Source: CAZVKN01 sp964627035
Lineage (GTDB): Bacteria > Electryoneota > AABM5-125-24 > Hatepunaeales > Hatepunaeaceae
Direction: 5' to 3'
DNA: 64,000 bases
NCBI GenBank assembly: GCA_964627035.1
Contig: CAZVKN010000005.1
Span: forward strand, 62,001-126,000
Below the pieces are notes generated by a model. That model made no database searches and was not told the DNA's origin. It saw only the letters and a program-made list of their open reading frames with translations. The position numbers and the translations under genes were made by a program. Positions 52,724-63,400 of the stretch are shown here, piece after piece (position 1 is the stretch's first letter; each line of letters starts with the position of its first letter).

Positions 52724-54061
52724 TCAACCCTTCTTATCATCCTTCCAATTAATGGAAGTGGATGCCAGCTCTACGAGTTCATTCATCCCGATCCGGCTCG
52801 GCTCAAAATCTGTCGCTTTCTTCGACCCGCAGATCAATAAATTCCTCGATTGATGCAGAAACCAACCGTGCCATTTCCCCAAGGATTTCAGGTTAGCAAG
52901 ATCCAATTTCTCACGTCTTTTGGAAGCCTCAGCCCAGCGGACTTTGCCTGTCAGTTCTTCGAGCTTAAAATACTTCAAAGGTCCGTTCCGGTTGAGCAGT
53001 ATGGACGTTCCACCCGAAGTCGAATCGCGATAGATGACCATGTCAGCATGGTGACGAAACCTGGCAGCTCGGATGACCATGCCGTTACCGGATTCAACGG
53101 CAACAATCTTCACATTCCTCGACTTCTTTTTCGACGGCTTCTTAACAACTGTCAGCGATCCGTTCTGATCCAGATCCCGCAAGGCATCGTACCATTTCAG
53201 TTCACGTGCCAATATCGCATCAAAGGCTATATCCATTCTATCTGCAAGTCGGTCGGGATCATCCTCATAAAGTCTTGAATATCCCGCAGAAATCGCAAGA
53301 AGCGACATAGACTTATCCAGCAGATCCGGCGAGAAGGCATTTTCCGGCTCCTCTTCCAACCTTTTCCGCCATAGGATAAAGTTATGATAAGCCGATGTCA
53401 GATCGTCCGGATCTATTCCCTTCTTTCTCATGTAACGATCTGTGTGATCTTTCAGTTGTTCAATCTGTTGCCGCTCATCCAAATCATCGTCATCGTAGGA
53501 TGCACCGAGAGCATCAAGCAGCGAGATCCCCAATTCCATCATCCTTTGTGACTTGTCGGGATTATCCTCAAACAGAATCTCACTGCCGTACAGAATGGTC
53601 ATAAGGGTCGGAAGGTGATGGATAAAATCCCGGGATTGAACATTTCTGCCGGTGGTGTCGTGCTGGCGGGTGTATTCGATCAGGTCACCCCAACCTTTCG
53701 TTTCAAGCATTCCGAGCGACTGCCCGACCAGATCCGTAGCGGCTCTCTCCAGTTTCCGATCATCCACACTGTCATCCACAGGATGAGTGTCGAACCTGCC
53801 GCCGCCAATATCAACCGCCAACACACCTTCTTTCTCCAGTTCATCCGGTTTTTTCGGCAGATTTCCTGCGGAGAAAAACTGAATCTCTGCATTCTCAATC
53901 CCTGGGAATTTTTCGCTTCCAAACCTGATTAACAGGTAGGTAGAGAGGATTGCATCGAGGTCTGGATGCTCGTGAGTGATTATAGCGGTAATCTTTTTTT
54001 CATGTAAGGGTATTATAACACGGCTCAAAAGTAATTTCGTATGATACTGTTGATTCCCCAT
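52724..54061 (-). CDS. DHH-like putative phosphoesterase
   Basis: The 445-residue cytoplasmic protein has two blocks suggestive of DHH/MYG1-type metal phosphoesterases: AIITHEHPDLDAILSTYLLI (about 26-45), with His and Asp as possible metal ligands, and VLAVDIGGGRFDTHP (about 80-94). A helical middle region (about 110-280) and a basic C-terminal half follow. The canonical DHH triplet is absent, so the assignment is tentative; a nucleotide or nuclease-related role is only possible. The ATG at 54061 has no Shine-Dalgarno. It is not obviously related to its secreted-protein neighbours. Confidence 0.4.
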   Translation of the reverse strand: MGNQQYHTKLLLSRVIIPLHEKKITAIITHEHPDLDAILSTYLLIRFGSEKFPGIENAEIQFFSAGNLPKKPDELEKEGVLAVDIGGGRFDTHPVDDSVDDRKLERAATDLVGQSLGMLETKGWGDLIEYTRQHDTTGRNVQSRDFIHHLPTLMTILYGSEILFEDNPDKSQRMMELGISLLDALGASYDDDDLDERQQIEQLKDHTDRYMRKKGIDPDDLTSAYHNFILWRKRLEEEPENAFSPDLLDKSMSLLAISAGYSRLYEDDPDRLADRMDIAFDAILARELKWYDALRDLDQNGSLTVVKKPSKKKSRNVKIVAVESGNGMVIRAARFRHHADMVIYRDSTSGGTSILLNRNGPLKYFKLEELTGKVRWAEASKRREKLDLANLKSLGKWHGWFLHQSRNLLICGSKKATDFEPSRIGMNELVELASTSINWKDDKKG

Positions 54062-54082
54062 ACGGGAAGTGCTGACATTTCC

Positions 54083-54213
54083 GGGACCTTTGAAATATTC
54101 ATAATTCCGTCACTCCCGCGAAGGGGGGAGTCCAGAAAACCGATACAGAACTGGATTCCCGTCTGCACGGGAATGACAAATGAAGAGATATATTGAATAT
54201 TTCAAAGAACTCA
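54083..54213. repeat. Family C palindromic repeat, copy 3
   Basis: Outer arms GGGACCTTTGAAATATTCA and TGAATATTTCAAAGAACTC enclose CGTCACTCCCGCGAAGGGG and CTGGATTCCCGTCTGCACGG hairpins. The outer arms pair over about 16 bases. Confidence 0.78.
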
Positions 54214-54226
54214 TTCCTGTCAGCAC

Positions 54227-54250
54227 AGCAGGGACAAGAATGTCCCTGCT
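54227..54250. repeat. Perfect 10-bp hairpin
   Basis: AGCAGGGACA-AGAA-TGTCCCTGCT lies between the family C and family D repeats, far from any gene end. No second copy was noticed; it may be part of a further repeat family. Confidence 0.6.
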
Positions 54251-54327
54251 CCCCATTATGCGAAAACACTTTTAAGCACTGTTATATAAATTAAGCGTTG
54301 TAATGTAATACTTGCCATTCTGAATCA

Positions 54328-54380
54328 GTTCAGAGTTCACGCTTTAGCGTGCGGAACAGCCTAAAGGCTGAACTCTGAAC
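54328..54380. repeat. Family D palindromic repeat, copy 3
   Basis: GTTCAGAGTTCACGCTTTAG opens it and CCTAAAGGCTGAACTCTGAAC closes it (in outline). The inner hairpins CACGCTTTAGCGTG and AGCCTAAAGGCT differ from copy 1 by T:A for C:G pairs on both sides of each stem. It is 4 bp shorter than copy 1. Confidence 0.82.
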
Positions 54381-54383
54381 GTT

Positions 54384-54424
54384 ACAAAAAACAAGCACAC
54401 CCGGCGTCTGCCGGGTGTGCTTGC
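54384..54424 (-). terminator. Rho-independent terminator of the giant surface-protein gene
   Basis: On the minus strand AAGCACACCCGGC-AGAC-GCCGGGTGTGCTT is a perfect 13-bp stem with a 4-base loop, followed by GTTTTTTG. It lies about 30 bp beyond the stop codon. Confidence 0.9.
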
Positions 54425-54452
54425 GGTAATGCTTGTGAGTAAGCGGTTAAGC

Positions 54453-57400
54453 TTATTTCACCAACATCAGTTTCCGGGTAGATGTGAAGCTTGAAGACTC
54501 CATACGTACCAGGTAAACACCGGATGCAGCATCTGCGGCGTTCCACGTGATTGTGTGGTGACCGGCAGTTTGCTGACCGTCAACCAATGTCTGAACCAAA
54601 CGACCGGCGACATCATAGACCATAATTGAGATCTCTGATGCTTCGGGCAAGCCGAAGGCCATCCGGGTAACATTGTTGAACGGGTTCGGGTATGCCTGGG
54701 ACAGATAGAAGTCATCCGGAATCGCAGCCTGGACTGTGACATCCAGTACTGTGAATGCGTCGGCTTCATAGGTCATCTGACCCTGTACGATGGTTGCGAT
54801 CAAGGCTTGTTCGGTTTGATCTTCTGCATTCCACAGACGCAGCTCAAAGGCTTCACCAATAGCGAGACCTTCGACTACATCATCCGTAGATTTAGAGTCA
54901 CCCCAAACAGCCAGACCGGCAGCACCGTTTTCGTTGAACTCGACTGCACCGACAAGCTCACCCTCTGTGTTGAAGGCAGCGATCTGATCGCTGACATCTG
55001 TAACATGACCGCTTACTGATGTGATCAGTACACTCATGTTATTGTCAGAGTTTATGGGCATTGTCCAGTGTGCGTTCTCGTTTGTAACGATAGCGGCACC
55101 GACATTCTCAGGTGCCGGACCAGGAGAGTTAAGGGTACCGGCATCGCTGACACGAAGCTGATAACCTTGACCCTGAGTCAGAGGATCCATGTTCGAGAAC
55201 AGGATATTCTCTGTCTGTACGGCAAACTGACCGGTAACGTTCTTCATCATCTCAAATATGTCAATGATCGGACGGATAGCGTAGAAGTTCATCTCGTTAT
55301 CCGGGTCTCTGCGATCAACGACATCCATTGGAAGATCGTATTCGGGGAAGTAAGCTATCATGTTCCAGTTTGCACGCAGAGGAATATCTGCATCTGGTGC
55401 AACAGGAGCACCTGTCCATTCACCGACAATAGCTTCATCCATGCGGACCTGATAACCTTCGGTTACGTTCCAGAATGGGATGTTGTTAAAGTCGTTAAAT
55501 GCGGGTGCATAGAAGCGTCCACTTCCGTTCTTCATGAGGAAGACATGATGGTTGTCCTCATCAATGCGGAACTGCGCCATCATCAGCGGAATGTCCGGAC
55601 CGTCGTCATCGTCGGGATCGTACATCTCCTCACCGACTATGACGGCGATTGAGATCAGATTCCAGTTAGCACGGAATTCGACTTCCTGAACGGTTACGCC
55701 GCGTGCGTTAACATTTTCGATGATTGTCAAAGCATCACGTACCCACGCTTGTGGACCTTGTACGTAGTTGACCTGGACTTCACCGCCTAAGTATTCCTCT
55801 TCTGCAAATGGATCCCAGATGCGGAAATCGAGTGCCTGTCCTGCTTCGTAACCTTCGTCCACGTCCTCTGTTTCGGGATCATCTCCCCACAGAACCAGAC
55901 CGACATCCTCGCCTTCCCACTGTTCAAAGCTGACTGAGATGTTGCTGTCACGGTTATCGAATGCACCGACCCACCAGCCTTCCATCTCTTCGTCTTCGAA
56001 TGTGACAGCAGAGATGATTGCGCTGTGGTTACGGTCGGATTCAGGACTCAGATCCCAATCCGGAGGCACGCCGCCTCGACCGGTGAACAGGTGAACCTCT
56101 ACTTCAAACGGGCTGTCAACGTCGTTAGACTCGATAACCATGTTTGCGAAGTAGTCTGTTTCACGCTCAAGATCAGTAACATCAATGGTGATGGTTACCT
56201 CTTGATCTGCACCAGGTTCAAGTGTGCCTTCGTTTTCGTCAGAATCAATCCAAGGTACATTTGCGCCAATCGTCAACAGGTAGTTGAGAATAGCATCGGC
56301 ATTCGCACCCCAATTGTTATCGCGATTGAAATTCTGATACTGGTGACCGACTGGAATACATCCAACAAGCATGCCACCACTACCCATTTCAAAGACAATA
56401 ACTGCGGGTTGACCGTTGCGTTCTCCTTCGACGATGACTTGATATGCATCTATCCGACCTTCTTCTACGGCATCATCCATTGCACCTTCAGCATGGTAAT
56501 GGTGCATAAACGAACTACCTCGAAGGATCCTGTCTACATCCCATTCAGCAAGTTCGACCAACAGGTTTTCATCAGGACCGACAATAACGCGACCGTTAGA
56601 TTCGGGACCTCTGACGCCGGGAATACTACCTGGGATTGTTGGAGCCTGCACTCGGTTACCACCAGATTCAATGTACAGCCTACCACCGCCGCTGACGTAA
56701 TCCTCGAACCATTCGAGGTTGTTCTGACAGGCTTGATGCCAGGCATCACTCTGGTCGTTCCAGGCTATGACAACAGCATCAAAGTCGTTCAGGTCAATGT
56801 CACCGATAGCATTGGCATTGTTGAAGTTCTCAACCTCAGCACCTTCAACACGACCGACCATGACATCTATCAACCAGCCCCAGGCACCTTGATCCTGCAT
56901 TACTGCAAAGGTTGCCTCAACCGGATCGCGACGCGGCAGGTCATCACCACGTTGCCGTGCACCTTCTTCCTCTTCTTCAAGTGGGAAGAATCCGAGATCC
57001 CAGTTGAGGTCGTCGGCGCCGTCACCACCTGCGTTGGCGATGCTCATGACGTAGTCCATAATCCAGGCTTCTTCGTCTTCAGGATCGCGATCCTGATAAA
57101 CCATCCATTCGCCGTCATCTAATCCTTCGAGATCAACTTCGAGCACCGGCGGAACCATGCCTGTACCTCTCAGCTCGGTTTCGTAAACACCGTCATTATC
57201 GTCATCAACGTTAGTCTCAAACGTGACCATGCCTACGTATTCCTCAGGATCTACCGGATGGAAGGTGATTTCGAATTCATACTCTTCCTCAGGTGCGAGG
57301 ACTAGTTCATCATTTATATTGAGAGACCAGTTGTCCTCATCGTCAACGAAGCCGTTGACAATCAGATCATCTGTACCGATGTTTGTCGCTGTCAGGATCA

Positions 57401-60400
57401 TCGTGGAAGAACCGCCGTCGGTATAAGTATTCGGGAAGTCCATCCCGTCTTCAGCCAACGGATCCTGTTCCCAGACAGGAGCACCGATGACTTCGAGCCA
57501 TACCAGCACTTCTGCGTCAGGTTGATCAAATTCAGCGTTCTCTTCATCCGCATCGGCGTCGGTAGCTGTGACGTTACCGTCTTCGTCCCACCTTTCAGCG
57601 GGTTCAGGTTGAATCGGATCGTTTGAATAGATCTTCAACACGCCTTCCCACAGTCCTGCTTGAAGCATTCCTGCGTCGAGAACGACGATAATGTCTTGTT
57701 CTGCTCCCGGCTCGATTGCCGGATTGCCGTCAGGATCAAGACCACCGTCCATCGGTTCCCAAACGAACCATGGAGGCATTTCAGTGTAGCCGTCGTCGAA
57801 GATGCGGTAGTTGCCCGCTCCCCAAGTACCAACCCACAGGTTTTCACCGTCATGACCGAGACCGTCCCAGTCTTGCATGTTTCCACCGGGGTTGAAGTTC
57901 TGAGCGACTTCAAAGCCGTCGAAGTCGTCGTTCGGGATCAGGTTCCAGACGTTCCCTCTGGTGTTAATCCAGACAGGAGCATCGGGATGCGCATCTACCC
58001 ACAGCACACTACGGGGCCACAGATTCGCGAGCTGACCCTGACGAATCGGCAAGGCAAACACTTGTTCACCAAGTGCACCTTCATCGTCAATTTCGTATGC
58101 ACGAAGTTGATAATTTGCTGCATCAATGTACATGATCCAGTTGTTCTCATGGCTGACTGTTGCAGCAGTCGGACGAGTCGGCAGGTTGAAGTTGCCAAGG
58201 TATTCACCTTCGCGGTCCCAACGCTGCAGCCATTGGTTCGCCCAAGGAACGTTGTACAGTACGCCGTTCAGGAAACCTGCACCAAACGGGTTACCTGCTT
58301 GGTTTGACTGCCAGGCGACTACTTCTTCGAAATCGTTGGAAGGATCAACAGCACCGATCCAACGCATGTTGTAGTTAGTCAGCCACATGATCTCTTCGTC
58401 AGCATCCCAAGCGATACCACCTTTGTACTGGTTAACACCGGCACGTTGCCAGACGAACTCACCAATGAGATCACCGAAGTCATCACGGCGTGGACCGACG
58501 ACTGTCTCGTCAGAACCCTGCTTGGTGGCATCGAGTGACAGGTTATTGTCAATCGGACCGACGCTGCGGGCGCTGCGGACGGAACGGTCACGTTCCTCTT
58601 CATCTTCACCCGGCTGCCCGGTTGTGATGAATTCTGTCCACCAGATGAGATCGTCAGCACCATCTTCCTCAGCATCGTTGCCGACTGTGATGATCTGCTC
58701 TTCATTCTCACCGTTAGGCAGCTCTGCACCTACTTCCTCCGGATCAACAAACATGATCGGCGGGAACATTGCAGTAGCCATAACACGGACAGGATAGCCG
58801 TCTTCCCAAATCGGAACGTTGGTTATGAAAGTCAGCACGGCTTCATAGTCACCCGCTTCTTCAGGGGCAAACCAGATAGCCAGTTGACGACTCTCTTCAA
58901 CTTCGAGAACGAATTCCTGATCGGCATCCGCAACGAAGAAAGCTTCGTCATCGGATTCAACACCTTCAACGACCAGAGGCTCGGTTCCACTGTTCAGAAC
59001 CTCAACCAATACCGGCTCGACACCGCCTTCATAAATGTAGGCGACACCCCAGTCTGTGGTTGCCCAGTCAGCAGGAGGATCAATCAGCTCTCCATTTTCG
59101 TCTTCTTCAGGACCACCGGGGGTTACGTCTATTCCCGGAATTCCGGTGACTTCCATAGAGATGCGGACTTCAACGTCCGGCACATCTTCCGGTTCAATCG
59201 GATCGTTGGAGAAGAATTGCAGCCAACCGCTGTATTCGCCTCCAATCAGACCTGTAGCGTCAAAGAGGACAGTAATGTCATCGTCACCGCCGGCATCAAT
59301 GATGCCTTCAGTCTCTACCCAAGTCAGCCAATTGGTGTAATTGGCAAGGTGATCCAGATACCACAGCATTCCTTCACCTGAAGTACCCCAGATGTAGTTC
59401 TGCGGATTATTGTGCAGGAATCCGTCTGTGGTTCCGGAAATAACCATGAAACCACGACCGAATTGGTAGTTAGCCACAACCGGGTTCTGTCCCTGTTGTG
59501 AGACTATCATAACCTGGTAATCGCCAATTTCGTCGTTGTCCTCAAACAGAGCTTCAGGATAATCTGCATGGAAGAATGAGTTGCCCGTAAATTGCTGGTC
59601 AACATCCCATTCCATGTATTCCATAAAGAAGTTATCGTCCGGACCGACGACTGCAACACCTACGTTTTCGTATTGTTGCGCTCTGCGCACGATACCACCT
59701 GGATGTTCAGGAGCAACTCCCCAATAATTGGTACCGACGCAGTGATATACAGCACCACCACTTGCGACGAAGTCTGATACTTCCTCAAGGTGGTTGTTGT
59801 ATTGTGTTATCCATGCATCGGGCTGATAGTTACCGATCCAGATAGCGTCAAACTCACCCAGATCAAAATCAGCTTCGAAGTTTTGGTAACGTGTCCATTC
59901 AAGATCCTCTACCGCATTGAAGATACGCGTCAGATCATAGCCCCACGGTGCTTGCTGTGCAAACAACGCATAGTTTGATGCGGGCGGATCATCACGGCGT
60001 GGACCTTGATGGCGTGGATTCTCGGAGACTGCATCACTGACGAAGCCTTCGTTCCACACAGGATCATTTGAAGCAGGACGGTTGTCCGAAACTTCAACCA
60101 GATCCAAGTGAGCAAATACGGGACGCTCTGCACCAATGCGGCGGGCTGAACGGACGCTCCGGTCACGTTCTTCCTCTTCTTCCTCGTCTTCGAGGAATTC
60201 TGTCGACCAGCGCAGCTGCGCTTCGCCGTCACCTTCGTTTGAGACGGTCAGAACACGTTCTTCTGTCTCACCGGTGAACAGCTCTACGTCATCAATTGCT
60301 TCAGGATCAACAACAATCCGCGGAGGCGGTTGCGTGCGACCGTAAAGCGGGATTTCGTATTCCTCTTCGTCAAAGTCATTGGAAACGATCTGCAGCGTTG

Positions 60401-63400
60401 CGCTGTGACCTTCATCAGGATCGTTGCCCTCTTCTACTTCGAGGGTTATATCAATGACGAGTTCTTCATCCGGACCGAGGACGAAGTCTTCAACTTCAAT
60501 TGTGAATGCACCGTCACCACCGATGATCTCAACACCTTCTGCGATGAGGTCTTCAGTACCGACGTTCATGATGAGTACCGACAGAGTATAAGGACCGCCG
60601 GAATACAGCTCATCAACCTCGCCGTAAGCGAATGCATCATTCCAATTGACGTTCTCACCATCCCACCAGGGATGATCGCCCTCTTCGACATCGGAATGGA
60701 TGTCGGGGACGCCTGTAACGTGAACAAGGACGTCAACCACCGGATGGTTTTCATCGTCCGTTTCGGGGTCGTTACTGAGGAAGTGAAGCTCTGACGCATA
60801 GTCACCACCGAGCATGTCTGCTGCGTCTAAGTGTACTGTCAACAGAGTTTCTTCACCACCGGCAGTTTCACCGCCACCGGCACGTTCCCATTCTTCAGGA
60901 TCTTCCTGATCGTTCAGGTCACCGAAGTACAAGCCGACTAAAGCCATCTCTTCGTAACCGTCATCAATCATGTTCAGGAATGCGTTGCCGTAAGAACCGG
61001 CAATCAGGTTTTCACCGTCATGGGTCATACCGTCGTATTCCTGTCCGTTGCCCTGCTCATGAGAAGCGAAGCTCTGAACCAGTTCAGCATTCCAATCACC
61101 GTCAATGGCAAAGTTCCACAGAGTGTTACCTTGACCGTTGCGACGAGTGTTCAGCCACAGGTTGCCGTCAGGATGACCGTCAACCCACAGAATGGCACGA
61201 GAGTACCTGTTGTTCGGATCTTCGTTTGCGATCATATTCTGCAGACCGGCAATGACACCGACTTCTTCACCAAGCTCACCGTCACCCATTTCGTAAACAT
61301 GGATGTCACGCTGACCTTGATCAGAAGCAATGAACACCAACTCATCATCGCGGCTGATTGTGACACCGGCGGTGTTGAAACCACCGTCCAGACGACCGAG
61401 GATTTCACCCTCTGCGTCGTACATGTGGCACTTCCATGCCCAGCCACCTACCATTGCGTAGGAGTTGGCATACAGGACACCGTCTTCGCCCCAGGTAGCA
61501 CTCATGATGCGACCGACATTCTGCGCACCGAAGAAGTTATCTACGCGTGCATAGTCATCACCCGGATCCAACACGTGCCAGTTGTAATCACTGTAGTTGA
61601 ATACATACAGCATACCGTCAGCAGGATTGAATGCACAACCTTGGTACCAGTTTCCACGCATACCTTCGAAATCTATCTGTAGAAGAATATCACCCGGGTC
61701 ATCCCGGCGAGGTCCTTCGTTGTCGAAGATGTTGCGGGCGGAACGAACAGAGCGGTCACGCTCTTCTTCCTCTTCTTCTTCAATCGGCACAATCTCAACT
61801 TCCCAGCGCAGTGGGGATTCACCTTCGTTACCAACGGTTACAAACCAGTTGGCGGTTTCACCGGTGAACAGATCGTCTTCAATCATCTCCACTTCTTCCA
61901 TATCAGGATCAAAAGCGGTTACAACGATTGCAGGCGGTGCAAAGGACTGCGCCAGAAGGTTCAGAGTAAGTTCAGGATGAGCGACTGCTTCTTCCGCAAT
62001 GAAAGTAACCGTTGCTTCATCCACACCTGAATCTTCACGACCGTAAGAAATCGTGACTTCTGCAGACTCACCTGCTGCCAATCCCTCGATAAACTCAGGA
62101 TCAACGGTGAAGTTCTCATTATCAGTTACGATTTCGTCAACGTTCAGATCAAGCACACCGATGTTCTCGACCATAAAGGTCAAGTCATAGGATGTACCGT
62201 TGAACAGTTGATCGCCATAGACCAGGTTCCAGTCATAGACGTCGTCTTCTTCATTGTATGCAGCTCCGGGACCTTCGGCATACATATCCGAGGCGCCGAT
62301 TACATCCAATGTGACGAAGACTTCCGTCAGTTCGTCATCGGGATCGTTGGAGGTGATCAGCAGGACTGCATCGTAAGCACCTTCAATCAAGCCTATGGCG
62401 TTGAGGGTTACGATAATGTCCATGGCGTCGCCGCCTTCGACCTCGCCTTCGGTAGGCTCATAAGCCAACCAAGCCATCTCGATGTGAGCGTCATCGAAGA
62501 TACGGTAGTTTTGCTCGCCGTATGTACCGATGTACAGGTTCTCACCGTCATGACCTACACCGTCCCAGTCTTGGCGGTTGTTGCCACCAGGATTGAATTC
62601 CTGGAAGACTTCAAAGCCGTCGAAGTCATCATTCGGGGTAAGGTTCCAGACGTTAGCTCTGGCATTAACCCAAACATGTGCATCCGGATGCTCATCTACC
62701 CACAGCACACTACGTGGCCAGTGGTTAGCAATCGGACCTTGACGAATCGGCAGACTGAATACTTCATCACCTAAGCCACCCTCATCATCGAGTTCGTGGG
62801 CATGAAGGTTATACTGTCCGTCATCAATCCACATAATCCAGCCGTTTTCGACCGATGCAGTACATGCAGTCGGACGTGACGGAAGGTTCAGATTGCCAAG
62901 GGCGTTACCTTCTGCATCCCAGCGGCTCAGGAACTGATTTGCCCAGGGAACCGTGTGCAGAGCACCATTTATCCAACCGGCACCCATCGGGTTTGTTCCT
63001 TGCGGCTGGAATTGAATCTGTATTTCCCATTCGTCAGCAGGATCAACTGCGGCAATCCAGTTGGGGCTGTAAGAAGTAATCCACATCCAACCGTTGTCGT
63101 AGTCACGTGCGATACCCGCTTTGTAGCGGTTCACAGGTGCGTTCTGCCATGCAAAGGTGAACAGAAGATCACCGAGGTCATCGCGACGAGGACCGACGCC
63201 GTCGTCACCACGTTCCGGAGCTTCTTCGTCAGGTTCGCCTTCGATCTCATGCTCAATCCAGAACCGAAGGAGTGCTTCACCTTCGTTTGCGAGTTCAAGC
63301 ACTACATCCACTACCTCACCGGTGAACAACTCTTCCTCAATTCCGTTAGGATTGGGGACGATTTCCGGCGGCAAGGAAGCGAGTGCATGAAGATCAATAT

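Larger units (their letters stand above)
54062..54452. other. Intergenic region packed with palindromes
   Basis: In 391 bp there are a family C repeat, a perfect hairpin, a family D repeat and the terminator of the giant gene. No gene was recognised. Confidence 0.6.

Noticed and set aside
56025..57122. Long plus-strand frame of 365 codons opposite the giant gene
   Set aside because: It is antisense to a strongly supported repeated-module protein; its translation has no domain, and similar frames arise over every acidic repeat on the other strand.
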